Shown here in pieces: positions 37,570 to 46,455 of a stretch of DNA of 64,000 bases. Location of the stretch: the NCBI RefSeq assembly GCF_024748695.1, contig NZ_CP087176.1, forward strand, positions 6,441,501 to 6,505,500. The letters run 5' to 3'. Made by a program: the position numbers and the translations under genes. This DNA comes from Pseudomonas sp. B21-040 (GTDB lineage: Bacteria > Pseudomonadota > Gammaproteobacteria > Pseudomonadales > Pseudomonadaceae). The notes under the pieces are model-generated. The model ran no database searches, had not been told where the DNA came from, and saw only the letters and a program-made list of their open reading frames with translations. Position 1 is the first letter of the stretch. Every line of letters starts with the position of its first letter.

Positions 37570-38845
37570 GCTTTGCGGACTCCTGGGTCTTATTGCCATA
37601 ACGGGAAATATCGAGGCCTTCGGCGCTGATCTGCGGCGTTCTTTTCGCCATCAGGTCAGCCAGCAAGCGACCGGAGCCACAAGCCATGGTCCAGCCGAGT
37701 GTGCCGTGACCGGTGTTCAGGAACAGGTTCTTGAACGGTGTCGCGCCAACGATCGGCGTGCCGTCCGGGGTGGTCGGACGCAGGCCGGTCCAGAAACTGG
37801 CCTGGGCCAGATCGCCGCCCTGAGGATAAAGGTCGTTGACGATCATCTCCAGGGTTTCGCGCCGACGCGGGTTCAGCGACAGGTCAAAACCGGCAATCTC
37901 CGCCATGCCGCCGACGCGGATGCGGTTGTCGAAACGGGTGATCGCGACCTTGTAGGTCTCGTCGAGAATGGTCGAGGTCGGGGCCATGGCCGGGTTGGTG
38001 ATCGGCACGGTCAGCGAGTAACCCTTGAGCGGGTACACCGGCGCCTTGATCCCCAGCGGCTTGAGCAATTGCGGCGAGTAGCTGCCGAGCGCCAGCACGT
38101 AGCGGTCAGCGGTTTCCAACTTGCCGTCGATCCACACGCCGTTGATGCGATCACCGGCGTAGTCGAGCTTCTGAATGTCCTGGCCGAAGCGGAATTCCAC
38201 ACCCAGTTTCACCGCCATTTCGGCCAAGCGGGTGGTGAAGATCTGGCAGTCGCCGGTCTGGTCGTTCGGCAGGCGCAGGGCGCCGGCGAGGATGTCGGTG
38301 ACGCTGGCCAGCGCCGGCTCAACGCGGGCAATGCCGGCGCGGTCGAGCAGTTCGAACGGTACGCCGGACTCTTTCAGCACCGCGATGTCTTTGGCGGCGC
38401 CATCCAGTTGAGCTTGGGTGCGGAACAGTTGCGTCGTGCCCAGGCTACGGCCTTCATAGGCAATGCCGGTTTCAGCGCGGAGTTCGTCGAGGCAGTCACG
38501 GCTGTACTCGGACAGGCGGACCATGCGCTCCTTGTTCACCGCGTAACGGCTGGCGGTGCAGTTGCGCAGCATCTGCGCCATCCACAGGTACTGATCGATA
38601 TCGGCAGTGGCCTTGATCGCCAGCGGTGCGTGGCGCTGCAACAGCCATTTGATGGCTTTGAGCGGCACACCCGGCGCCGCCCACGGCGAGGCATAACCCG
38701 GCGAAACCTGGCCGGCGTTGGCGAAACTGGTCTCCATGGCAGCGGCCGGCTGACGGTCCACCACCACCACTTCAAACCCGGCCCGAGCCAGATAATAAGC
38801 ACTGGCGGTACCGATGACGCCGCTACCCAAGACCATAACGCGCAT
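37541..38845 (-). CDS. dadA: D-amino acid dehydrogenase DadA, small subunit
   Basis: 434 residues from [20 protein letters not shown], whose GSGVIG is the FAD-binding Rossmann motif. Open frame upstream adds 43 atypical residues. Other landmarks are [25 protein letters not shown] and the C-terminal [16 protein letters not shown]. Oxidises D-alanine to pyruvate and ammonia, feeding electrons to the quinone pool. First gene of dadA-ridA-dadX. The lrp gene is divergent, 157 bases away. Confidence 0.95.
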   Translation of the reverse strand: MRVMVLGSGVIGTASAYYLARAGFEVVVVDRQPAAAMETSFANAGQVSPGYASPWAAPGVPLKAIKWLLQRHAPLAIKATADIDQYLWMAQMLRNCTASRYAVNKERMVRLSEYSRDCLDELRAETGIAYEGRSLGTTQLFRTQAQLDGAAKDIAVLKESGVPFELLDRAGIARVEPALASVTDILAGALRLPNDQTGDCQIFTTRLAEMAVKLGVEFRFGQDIQKLDYAGDRINGVWIDGKLETADRYVLALGSYSPQLLKPLGIKAPVYPLKGYSLTVPITNPAMAPTSTILDETYKVAITRFDNRIRVGGMAEIAGFDLSLNPRRRETLEMIVNDLYPQGGDLAQASFWTGLRPTTPDGTPIVGATPFKNLFLNTGHGTLGWTMACGSGRLLADLMAKRTPQISAEGLDISRYGNKTQESAKHVSPAPAHQ

Positions 38846-39002
38846 TTTCATATCCCTCATCGCGGCTAACCGCTGACGTGTGTTGTATTCAAACAGTGAT
38901 GCGCGCAGTGTAAAAAAGATTTGCCAGTGATTTTCACTATATAAGCGGCTATATTTGGCGACAATTCTCGGCAAAAACCCTTTTCACGGAGGCGCATCCC
39001 CT
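38846..39002. promoter_or_regulatory. Divergent dadA/lrp control region
   Basis: 157 A+T-rich bases between the dad operon and its Lrp regulator. Lrp-type regulators activate dadAX on L-alanine in P. aeruginosa, so operator sites are expected here. I see no clear consensus copy. Confidence 0.5.
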
Positions 39003-39491
39003 ATGCGTACCAACACCCAGACCAAACGGGAGCTGGACAAGATCGATCGCAACATCTTGCGGATCCTGCAAGCGGACGGACGTATCTCCTTCACGGAGCT
39101 GGGGGAAAAGGTCGGGCTCTCGACCACGCCCTGTACGGAGCGGGTCCGGCGTCTGGAGCGCGAAGGGATCATCATGGGCTACAACGCCCGGCTCAATCCG
39201 CAACACCTGAAGGGTAGTCTCCTGGTGTTCGTCGAGATCAGTCTCGACTACAAATCCGGTGATACTTTCGAAGAGTTCCGACGTGCAGTGCTGAAATTGC
39301 CCCATGTACTGGAATGCCACCTGGTGTCAGGGGATTTCGACTATCTGGTGAAGGCGCGGATTTCCGAGATGGCCTCGTACCGCAAACTGCTGGGCGATAT
39401 CCTGCTCAAGTTGCCGCATGTTCGCGAATCCAAGAGCTACATCGTGATGGAAGAGGTGAAAGAGAGCTTGAGTTTGCCGATTCCGGATTGA
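39003..39491 (+). CDS. dadR: Lrp/AsnC regulator of alanine catabolism (DadR)
   Basis: 162 residues from MRTNTQTKRELDKIDR. Helix-turn-helix (~12-60, NILRILQADGRISFTELGEK, GLSTTPCTERVRRLE) plus a RAM ligand domain (~75-150, LECHLVSGDFDYLVKARI). Divergent from dadA. In Pseudomonas the Lrp at this place (PA5308) activates dadAX in response to L-alanine. Also annotated lrp. Confidence 0.93.
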   Translation: MRTNTQTKRELDKIDRNILRILQADGRISFTELGEKVGLSTTPCTERVRRLEREGIIMGYNARLNPQHLKGSLLVFVEISLDYKSGDTFEEFRRAVLKLPHVLECHLVSGDFDYLVKARISEMASYRKLLGDILLKLPHVRESKSYIVMEEVKESLSLPIPD

Positions 39492-39500
39492 CCCTCCACT

Positions 39501-39611
39501 GATCGTTCCCATGCTCCGCGTGGGAATGCAGCCCGGGATGCTCTGCGTCCCATCCAAAGCCGAACGCAGAGCGTCCGAAGAGGCATTCCCACGCAGAGCG
39601 TGGGAACGATC
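39501..39611. repeat. GATCGTTCCCA-type inverted repeat
   Basis: Ends GATCGTTCCCATGCTCCGCG and CGCAGAGCGTGGGAACGATC form a long imperfect palindrome, with internal CTCTGCGTCCCA and GCAGAGCGTCC segments. A Pseudomonas repeat family different from the GTAGGAGC units. Confidence 0.85.
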
Positions 39612-39627
39612 AAAGAATGCGATCGAA

Positions 39628-39650
39628 TGTGGGAGCGGGCTTGCTCGCGA
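39628..39650. repeat. Single REP unit
   Basis: One unit, TGTGGGAGCGGGCTTGCTCG, directly after the previous palindrome and before the YkgJ gene. It has no inverted partner. Confidence 0.85.
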
Positions 39651-39669
39651 ATGCAGGCGACTCGGTCTA

Positions 39670-40023
39670 CTAGACCAACACCTGCCGGGTAGACGCCATG
39701 TACTCATGAATCTGCTTCTCCACCCGCGGATGAATCAACTCCACCGGCCCGCGCCCATTCGGGCATGGCAGCGTCTTGGTGGTGCCGAACAACCGGCAGA
39801 TCAGCGGTCGCTCGTCATAGACCGTGCAGCCGTTGGGCCCCAGGTGAACGCAATTGAGTTCATCCATCGCCGCATCCTGCTCGGCGCGGGTCTTGCGCGG
39901 CAGGCGGGACATTTCTTCCGGCGAGGTCGTCACCGGCCCACAGCAGTCATGGCAGCCGGGCACACACTCGAACGACGGAATCTGCTGGCGCAGCGTGCGT
40001 ATTTTCTGACTGTTGCAGCTCAT
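39670..40023 (-). CDS. YkgJ-family zinc/iron-chelating cysteine cluster protein
   Basis: 117 residues from MSCNSQKIRTL. Eight cysteines in the family pattern: FECVPGCHDCCGPV, then LNCVHLGPNGCTVYDERPLICRLFG. The conserved C-terminal half places it in the YkgJ/UPF0153 group of proteins that probably bind a metal or Fe-S cluster. No biochemical role is established. Stands alone on the minus strand, divergent from pauB. Confidence 0.85.
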   Translation of the reverse strand: MSCNSQKIRTLRQQIPSFECVPGCHDCCGPVTTSPEEMSRLPRKTRAEQDAAMDELNCVHLGPNGCTVYDERPLICRLFGTTKTLPCPNGRGPVELIHPRVEKQIHEYMASTRQVLV

Positions 40024-40170
40024 TGAAGCGGTGACCAAAAGCGAAATAGAGCGCGATTCTGAAGCAAAGGCGCCGATCCATACAGCAGCAGCCGACCAAT
40101 GTTGCCCGCATCCGAAGGTCCGGCTTATGCTCCGTCAAATTTTCCAAACGCCAGAATCGGGAATACGCCC

Positions 40171-41484
40171 ATGAATGCCGGTGCTCAGCAATCCGCCCCA
40201 GGCCACCAGCACACCGCCTCTTATTACGCCGCCAGCAGCCTGCCGCAGCCTGACTATCCGGCGCTCAGCGGTGACCTGGTAGCGGATGTGTGCGTGGTCG
40301 GCGGCGGGTTTTCCGGGCTGAACACGGCGCTTGAACTGGCGGAGCGTGGCTTGAGTGTCATCCTGCTTGAAGCCCACAAGATTGGCTGGGGTGCCAGCGG
40401 ACGCAATGGCGGGCAGTTGATTCGCGGTGTCGGCCATGGCCTGGACCAGTTCGCCAACGTGATCGGTGCGGACGGCGTGCGTCAGATGAAACTCATGGGC
40501 CTTGAGGCGGTGGAAATCGTCCGCCAGCGTGTCGAACGCTTTCAGATCCCTTGCGACCTGACCTGGGGTTACTGCGACCTGGCCAACAAGCCACGCGACC
40601 TCGAAGGCTTCGCCGAAGACGCCGAAGAGCTGCGCGGCCTCGGTTACCGTTATGAAACCCGCCTGCTGCAAGCCAATGAAATGCACACGGTGGTGGGCTC
40701 CGACCGTTACGTTGGCGGCCTGATCGATATGGGCTCGGGGCATTTGCACCCACTGAACCTGGCACTGGGCGAAGCGGCCGCCGCCCAGCAATTGGGGGCG
40801 CTGTTGTTTGAACAGTCGGCGGTCTCCCGCATCGATTACGGCCCCGAAATCAAAGTCCACACGGCCCAGGGCTCGGTCCGCGCCAAGACTCTGGTACTGG
40901 GCTGCAACGCCTACCTCAACCAACTCAACCCTGAACTCAGCGGCAAGGTCCTGCCGGCCGGCAGCTACATCATTGCCACCGAACCCTTGAGCAAAGAACA
41001 GGCGCACGCCCTGCTGCCGCAGAACATGGCGGTCTGCGATCAGCGGGTGGCGCTCGATTACTATCGCCTCTCGGCAGACCGGCGCCTGCTGTTTGGGGGC
41101 GCCTGTCACTATTCAGGCCGTGATCCGAAAGACATCGCGGCGTACATGCGACCGAAGATGCTGGACGTCTTCCCGCAACTGGGCGCGGTGAAAATCGACT
41201 ATCAATGGGGCGGGATGATCGGCATCGGCGCCAACCGGCTGCCGCAGATCGGCCGACTTAAAGACCAGCCCAACGTGTATTACGCCCAGGCCTATTCCGG
41301 TCATGGGGTAAATGCCACGCATCTGGCCGGCCAGTTGCTGGCCGAGGCGATCAGTGGCCAGCACAGCGGCGGGTTCGATCTGTTTGCCAAGGTGCCGCAC
41401 ATCACCTTCCCTGGCGGCAAACATTTGCGTTCACCGTTGTTGGCGTTGGGGATGCTTTGGCATCGGCTTAAAGAGTTGGTCTGA
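40171..41484 (+). CDS. pauB4: FAD-dependent gamma-glutamylputrescine oxidase-type protein
   Basis: 437 residues from MNAGAQQSAPGHQHTASYYA. FAD motif VVGGGFSGLNTALELAERG (residues ~45-63), GWGASGRNGGQL, and C-terminal YAQAYSGHGVNATHLAG. DAO/PuuB family, which oxidises gamma-glutamylated polyamines. In PAO1 the gene here is PA5309 (pauB4); the symbol rests on synteny. It works with PauC encoded 5 kb downstream. Cytoplasmic or membrane-associated. Confidence 0.82.
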   Translation: MNAGAQQSAPGHQHTASYYAASSLPQPDYPALSGDLVADVCVVGGGFSGLNTALELAERGLSVILLEAHKIGWGASGRNGGQLIRGVGHGLDQFANVIGADGVRQMKLMGLEAVEIVRQRVERFQIPCDLTWGYCDLANKPRDLEGFAEDAEELRGLGYRYETRLLQANEMHTVVGSDRYVGGLIDMGSGHLHPLNLALGEAAAAQQLGALLFEQSAVSRIDYGPEIKVHTAQGSVRAKTLVLGCNAYLNQLNPELSGKVLPAGSYIIATEPLSKEQAHALLPQNMAVCDQRVALDYYRLSADRRLLFGGACHYSGRDPKDIAAYMRPKMLDVFPQLGAVKIDYQWGGMIGIGANRLPQIGRLKDQPNVYYAQAYSGHGVNATHLAGQLLAEAISGQHSGGFDLFAKVPHITFPGGKHLRSPLLALGMLWHRLKELV

Positions 41485-41511
41485 GGGATCTTCGGTGCCA
41501 GCACAGACGCC

Positions 41512-41588
41512 ATCGCGGGCAAGCCCGGCTCCTACATTAGTTAATCTGCGCACGACACAAAACTGTAGGAGCCGGGCTTGCCCGCGAT
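41512..41588. repeat. REP pair (BIME) after pauB
   Basis: Inverted REP units ATCGCGGGCAAGCCCGGCTC and GAGCCGGGCTTGCCCGCGAT, between the convergent pauB and DUF1127 genes. Confidence 0.9.
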
Positions 41589-41611
41589 GAGGCCCGAAAG
41601 AACACCACAGA

Positions 41612-41857
41612 TCAGATCCGCCAGAAAGGCTTGAGCCCCTCCTCCCGCGCCTGCTCCGGAGACAGCCCCACATCCCTGAGCTGCTCCGGCGTCAGCGCCA
41701 GCAACGCCTTGCGCGTGTGCAGACGATGCCAGAACAGACCCCAGCGACTCAGGCCGGACGGCGCATTGCGCATCAGCGCCTCACGCGTACCGCTTTCCTG
41801 CCCTCTCGCCAGTTCCTGACTGTGTAACGTCAGCCGCACATCGCTCAAGCCGTTCAT
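41612..41857 (-). CDS. DUF1127 (YjiS-like) small protein
   Basis: 81 residues ending in the DUF1127 motif, LHTRKALLALTPEQLRDVGL and SPEQAREEGLKPFW. DUF1127 proteins are small arginine-rich proteins. Some bind RNA or affect phosphate and carbon metabolism, but the function in Pseudomonas is unclear. It is divergent from the MocR gene (180 bases between), a common arrangement for a regulated small gene. Confidence 0.85.
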   Translation of the reverse strand: MNGLSDVRLTLHSQELARGQESGTREALMRNAPSGLSRWGLFWHRLHTRKALLALTPEQLRDVGLSPEQAREEGLKPFWRI

Positions 41858-42036
41858 TTTGATTGCTCCTGTTTACTTGGGTAGCCAGAGCTTTCATGAT
41901 GCGTGGACGACGAAAAGCATTACAGATTCAACACACAAGTATTAATTCCATACAGATTTTACGTTTCAGCGTCTGAATCCCAGTTTTTTGCCCGATCTGT
42001 ATTGGTTAACCGAATCACTCACACCGAGACTGCACC

Positions 42037-43470
42037 ATGACCCTTTACGTCAACCTCGCCGAATTGCTCGGCACGCGTATCGAACAGGGCTTCTATCGCC
42101 CCGGTGACCGGCTGCCCTCGGTGCGGGCGTTGAGTGTCGAACATGGCGTCAGCCTGAGCACCGTGCAGCAGGCCTATCGCGTCCTGGAAGACAGTGGCCT
42201 GGCGACGCCGAAACCCAAGTCGGGCTACTTCGTGCCGGTGGGTCGTGAACTGCCGGAGCTGCCGGCCATCGGGCGCCCGGCCCAGCGACCGGTGGATATT
42301 TCGCAATGGGACCAGGTGCTGGAGCTGATCCGCGCGGTGCCACGCAAAGATGTGGTGCAACTGGGTCGCGGCATGCCGGACATCACCACCCCGACCATGA
42401 AACCGCTGCTGCGCAACCTCGCGCGTATCAGCCGCCGACAAGACATGCCCGGTCTGTATTACGACAACATTCACGGCACCCTCGAACTGCGCGAACAGAT
42501 TGCACGCCTGATGCTCGACTCCGGTTGCCAGTTGAGCGCCAGCGATCTGGTGGTCACGACAGGCTGCCATGAAGCGCTCTCCACCAGCATTCGGGCCATC
42601 TGCGAGCCGGGGGACATTGTGGCGGTGGACTCGCCGAGCTTTCACGGCGCCATGCAGACCCTGAAGGGGCTGGGCATGAAAGCCCTGGAGATTCCCACCG
42701 ACCCACTCACCGGCATCAGCCTCGATGCGCTGGAACTGGCCCTGGAACAGTGGCCGATCAAAGTCATACAGTTGACCCCCAACTGCAACAACCCACTGGG
42801 CTACATCATGCCGGAGTCGCGCAAACGTGCGTTGTTGACGCTGGCACAGCGTTTCGATGTGGCGATTATCGAGGACGATGTGTATGGCGAACTGGCCTAC
42901 ACCTACCCTCGGCCACGCACGATCAAATCCTTCGACGAGGACGGTCGCGTCCTGCTGTGCAGTTCGTTTTCCAAAACCCTGGCCCCCGGATTGCGCATCG
43001 GTTGGGTAGCCCCCGGCCGTTACCTGGAACGGGTGCTGCACATGAAATACATCAGCACTGGCTCCACCGCGCCACAACCGCAGATTGCGATTGCCGAGTT
43101 TCTCAAGGCGGGGCACTTCGAACCGCATTTGCGGCGGATGCGCACGCAATACCAGCGCAATCGCGACGTGATGATCGACTGGGTCACGCGCTACTTCCCG
43201 GCCGGCACCCGCGCCAGTCGCCCACAAGGCAGCTTCATGCTGTGGGTTGAGCTGCCGGAAAGCTTCGACACCCTGAAACTGAATCGCGCCCTGCATGATC
43301 AAGGCGTACAGATTGCCGTCGGCAGCATCTTTTCCGCGTCGGGCAAGTACCGCAACTGTCTGCGCATGAACTACGCTGCCAAGCCAACACCGCAGATCGA
43401 AGAAGCGGTGCGCAAGGTCGGCGCCCTGGCGATCACACTGTTAGCGGAAACTGACAGCATCTCTGACTGA
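42037..43470 (+). CDS. MocR-type regulator (GntR helix-turn-helix plus aminotransferase domain)
   Basis: 477 residues. N-terminal GntR winged helix (~1-70, GDRLPSVRALSVEHGVSLST) and an aminotransferase-like domain (~110-470). The PLP lysine lies in SSFSKTLAPGLRIGWV, with LTPNCNNPLGYIM and AIIEDDVYGELAY also present. Such proteins use PLP, often with an amino acid or polyamine, as effector. The target is unknown; the divergent DUF1127 gene is the nearest candidate. Corresponds to an uncharacterised MocR protein in Pseudomonas. Confidence 0.92.
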   Translation: MTLYVNLAELLGTRIEQGFYRPGDRLPSVRALSVEHGVSLSTVQQAYRVLEDSGLATPKPKSGYFVPVGRELPELPAIGRPAQRPVDISQWDQVLELIRAVPRKDVVQLGRGMPDITTPTMKPLLRNLARISRRQDMPGLYYDNIHGTLELREQIARLMLDSGCQLSASDLVVTTGCHEALSTSIRAICEPGDIVAVDSPSFHGAMQTLKGLGMKALEIPTDPLTGISLDALELALEQWPIKVIQLTPNCNNPLGYIMPESRKRALLTLAQRFDVAIIEDDVYGELAYTYPRPRTIKSFDEDGRVLLCSSFSKTLAPGLRIGWVAPGRYLERVLHMKYISTGSTAPQPQIAIAEFLKAGHFEPHLRRMRTQYQRNRDVMIDWVTRYFPAGTRASRPQGSFMLWVELPESFDTLKLNRALHDQGVQIAVGSIFSASGKYRNCLRMNYAAKPTPQIEEAVRKVGALAITLLAETDSISD

Positions 43471-43530
43471 CTTTTCTCGGAAACCCAGCGTCCATATGCC
43501 GACACCTGCCGCCAATCGGAACGATCCTAC

Positions 43531-45105
43531 GTGAGAGTCAGACAGTCCCTGCTCGCTCTTCTGCTATTCGCCTCGTTCCTCAGCGGCTGCGCCAGCGTTG
43601 ACGTTCAGCGCCATCCGAGCCAGGCGCTGCCGGCCAGCGACTCGGCGTTCGGTCGCTCGGTCCAGGCGCAGGCCGCGCCTTATCAGGGTCGCTCGGGCTT
43701 CCGCCTGCTGTCCGACAGCACCGAGGCCTTCACCGCCCGCGCCGAACTGATCCGCAACGCACAAAGCAGCCTCGATTTGCAGTACTACATCGTGCATGAC
43801 GGCATCAGCACGCGGATGCTGGTAGAAGAACTGCTCAAGGCTGCCGACCGTGGCGTGCGGGTGCGCATTCTGCTCGATGACACCACCAGCGACGGCCAGG
43901 ATCAAATCATCGCGACCCTCGCGGCGCACCCGAAAATCCAGATCCGCGTGTTCAACCCGTTGCATTTGGGGCGCAGCTCCGGCGTGACGCGAACCGTGGG
44001 CCGCCTGTTCAACCTGTCGCTGCAACATCGGCGCATGCACAACAAACTGTGGCTGGCGGACAACAGCATGGCGATCGTGGGTGGGCGCAATCTGGGCGAC
44101 GAGTACTTCGACGCCGAGCCCAACATGAATTTCACCGACATCGACATGCTCAGCGTCGGCCCGGTGGCCGAACAGCTGGGACACAGTTTCGATCAGTACT
44201 GGAACAGCGCGCTGAGCAAGCCGATCGAGCAATTCCTGTCCAGCAAACCGACGGCCAAGGACCTGCAAAACACCCGGACCCGCCTGGAGGAGTCGCTGGA
44301 TGAATCGCGCAAGCAGAACCATGCGCTGTATCAGCAATTGATGACCTTCAAGACGCACCCGCGCCTGGACATCTGGCGCCGAGAACTGATCTGGGCCTGG
44401 AATCAGGCGTTATGGGACGCACCGAGCAAGGTGTTGGCCGATGGAGAGCCAGATCCGCAACTATTGCTGACGACACAACTGGCACCTGAAATGAAGGGCG
44501 TCAGCAAAGAGCTGGTCATGCTCTCGGCTTACTTCGTGCCCGGCCAGCCAGGCCTGGTGTACCTGACCGGTCGCGCCGATGCCGGTGTGTCCGTGAGCTT
44601 GCTGACCAACTCACTGGAAGCCACGGACGTGCCGGCCGTGCATGGCGGGTATGCGCCCTATCGCAAGGCATTACTGGAACACGGCGTGAAGTTGTTCGAG
44701 CTGCGCCGCCAGCCGGGTGCGGGCGGAGGCAGCGGCAGTGGGCCACACTTTTTCGGACGCCCGACTTACTCGGGCTCCGACTCCAGCCTGCACAGCAAGG
44801 CCATTGTCTTCGACCAACAGAAGTCCTTCGTCGGCTCGTTCAATTTCGATCCGCGCTCAGTGCTGTGGAACACCGAAGTCGGCGTGTTGGTGGACAGTCC
44901 CGAGCTGGCCACCCATGTGCGCGATTTGGCAATGCAGGGCATGGCGCCACCGTTGAGCTATGAGGCGAAACTGGAGGATGACCGGGTGGTCTGGGTCACC
45001 GAAGATGACGGCCAGTTGCACACCCTGACCAAAGAACCGGGGAGCTGGTGGCGGCGGCTCAACGCATGGATGAGCACCACCGTCGGCCTGGAGCGGATGC
45101 TCTAG
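43531..45105 (+). CDS. Phospholipase D-family lipoprotein
   Basis: 524 residues from a GTG start. Lipobox LSG-C near residue 20 suggests a lipoprotein. Two HKD motifs: HNKLWLADNSMAIVGGRN and HSKAIVFDQQKSFVGSFN. The family includes cardiolipin synthase-like (ClsC-like) and envelope phospholipase proteins. Two intact HKD motifs indicate an active enzyme. The substrate is not evident. Downstream of the MocR gene by 60 bases, possibly cotranscribed. It is convergent with the MFS gene. Confidence 0.88.
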   Translation: MRVRQSLLALLLFASFLSGCASVDVQRHPSQALPASDSAFGRSVQAQAAPYQGRSGFRLLSDSTEAFTARAELIRNAQSSLDLQYYIVHDGISTRMLVEELLKAADRGVRVRILLDDTTSDGQDQIIATLAAHPKIQIRVFNPLHLGRSSGVTRTVGRLFNLSLQHRRMHNKLWLADNSMAIVGGRNLGDEYFDAEPNMNFTDIDMLSVGPVAEQLGHSFDQYWNSALSKPIEQFLSSKPTAKDLQNTRTRLEESLDESRKQNHALYQQLMTFKTHPRLDIWRRELIWAWNQALWDAPSKVLADGEPDPQLLLTTQLAPEMKGVSKELVMLSAYFVPGQPGLVYLTGRADAGVSVSLLTNSLEATDVPAVHGGYAPYRKALLEHGVKLFELRRQPGAGGGSGSGPHFFGRPTYSGSDSSLHSKAIVFDQQKSFVGSFNFDPRSVLWNTEVGVLVDSPELATHVRDLAMQGMAPPLSYEAKLEDDRVVWVTEDDGQLHTLTKEPGSWWRRLNAWMSTTVGLERML

Positions 45106-45130
45106 CGGGCGATAAAAATCTCTGTAGGAG

Positions 45131-46276
45131 TCAGGCAGGTTCGGCAACCGTGCCAAACGCACCCTGGCGCATCAGCAGAATCACCAAGCCGAATGCCCCG
45201 GCCGCCATCAGCAACGGCAACGCATGCCCACTGATCCACTGGCTGCCGGCACCCGCCGCCAATGGCCCGACCAGGCAACCGATCCCCCACAGCTGCGCGA
45301 TATGGGCATTGGCGCGCACCAGCGCATCGTCGCGATAACGCTCGCCGATCAGGATCAGTGACAAGGTGAACAAGCCGCCCGCACTGGCGCCGAACAACAC
45401 CCACAACGGCCAGATCAGCAGCGTGTCGATCAGCAATGGAATCGCCAGGCTCGACAACAGCAAGACCACGGCGCAGCCCGTGAACAGCGTGCGTCGGGAC
45501 AATCGATCCGCCAGCGCACCAATCGGCAGCTGCAACAACGCATCACCGACCACCACGGTACTGACCATCGCCAGGGCAATCTCCGTGGTGAAACCTTGAC
45601 GCAGGCAGTACACCGGCAACAACGTCAGGATCATCGCCTCGAACGCGGCGAACAACGACACCGCCCAGGCAATCGCCGGCAGGCCACGACAGAAAACCCA
45701 CAAGTCGCCGAACGTCACGCCACTCGCTTCGCTGCTGGGCGCGCCGCTGCGACCCAACAACAGGAACGGTGCCGCCGTCAGCAAGCCAACACCGACCCAG
45801 AATCCGTAATCGTGTTCAGTGCCCAGAACACCCAGCAGCACAGGCCCGGCAAGCTGGCTCAGGGCATAGCTGCAGCCATACAGCGCAACCAGCCGCCCGC
45901 GCCACTCTTCCACCACGAGTTGGTTGATCCAGCTTTCACCGAGAATAAAGACCAGCGTCAGAATGACTCCGATCATCAGCCGCAACACCAGCCAGATCGA
46001 ATAGCTCGGCAACAGCGCGAGCAAGCCGATGGACAACGCCCCGGCCCACAGGCACAGACGCATCAGATTGGCCGTGCCCAGACGCGCGGCCAGATGACTG
46101 GAGACTTTCGCCCCCAGCAACACGCCAATGGCCGGCATCGCCGCCATCACGCCGATGGCGAATGAGTCGTAGCCCCAGCTTTCCAGGCGAAACGACACCA
46201 GCGGCATGCTGACGCCCAAGGCCAGGCCGACACTCAAGACAGACGCCAACACGGCGAAATAAGTCGCCCAACGCAT
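45131..46276 (-). CDS. MFS transporter (YcaD/PA5311-like)
   Basis: 381 residues from MRWATYFAVLASVLSVGLAL. Twelve predicted membrane helices of the major facilitator fold. MFS loop signatures such as GALADRLSRRTLF (after helix 6-7) and FILGESWINQLVVEEWRGR are visible. The upstream open frame is not coding. Substrate unknown. Position between pauB and pauC suggests, but does not prove, a link to polyamine or amine metabolism. Confidence 0.86.
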   Translation of the reverse strand: MRWATYFAVLASVLSVGLALGVSMPLVSFRLESWGYDSFAIGVMAAMPAIGVLLGAKVSSHLAARLGTANLMRLCLWAGALSIGLLALLPSYSIWLVLRLMIGVILTLVFILGESWINQLVVEEWRGRLVALYGCSYALSQLAGPVLLGVLGTEHDYGFWVGVGLLTAAPFLLLGRSGAPSSEASGVTFGDLWVFCRGLPAIAWAVSLFAAFEAMILTLLPVYCLRQGFTTEIALAMVSTVVVGDALLQLPIGALADRLSRRTLFTGCAVVLLLSSLAIPLLIDTLLIWPLWVLFGASAGGLFTLSLILIGERYRDDALVRANAHIAQLWGIGCLVGPLAAGAGSQWISGHALPLLMAAGAFGLVILLMRQGAFGTVAEPA

Positions 46277-46319
46277 GTTCCACGCTCCTGTGGATATTTT
46301 CATGTACAACACAAAACAC

Positions 46320-46409
46320 TGTGGGAGCGAGCTTGCTCGCGATAACGGTTTCACATTCAACAATGACGTCGACTGTCAGACCGCTATCGCGAGCAAGCTC
46401 GCTCCCACA
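46320..46409. repeat. REP pair (BIME) before pauC end
   Basis: Inverted REP units TGTGGGAGCGAGCTTGCTCG and CGAGCAAGCTCGCTCCCACA, in the intergenic space between the MFS start and the 3' end of the aldehyde dehydrogenase gene. Confidence 0.9.
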
Positions 46410-46426
46410 GGGGATCTTCGTTGTGC

Positions 46427-46448
46427 CGGGCCCCGGTCTCGGGGCCCG
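46427..46448 (-). terminator. GC-rich hairpin after pauC (possible terminator)
   Basis: Perfect 9-bp stem CGGGCCCCG/CGGGGCCCG just behind the aldehyde dehydrogenase stop. There is no T tract on the minus strand, so termination would be inefficient or Rho-assisted. Confidence 0.5.
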
Positions 46449-46455
46449 CTACTGA

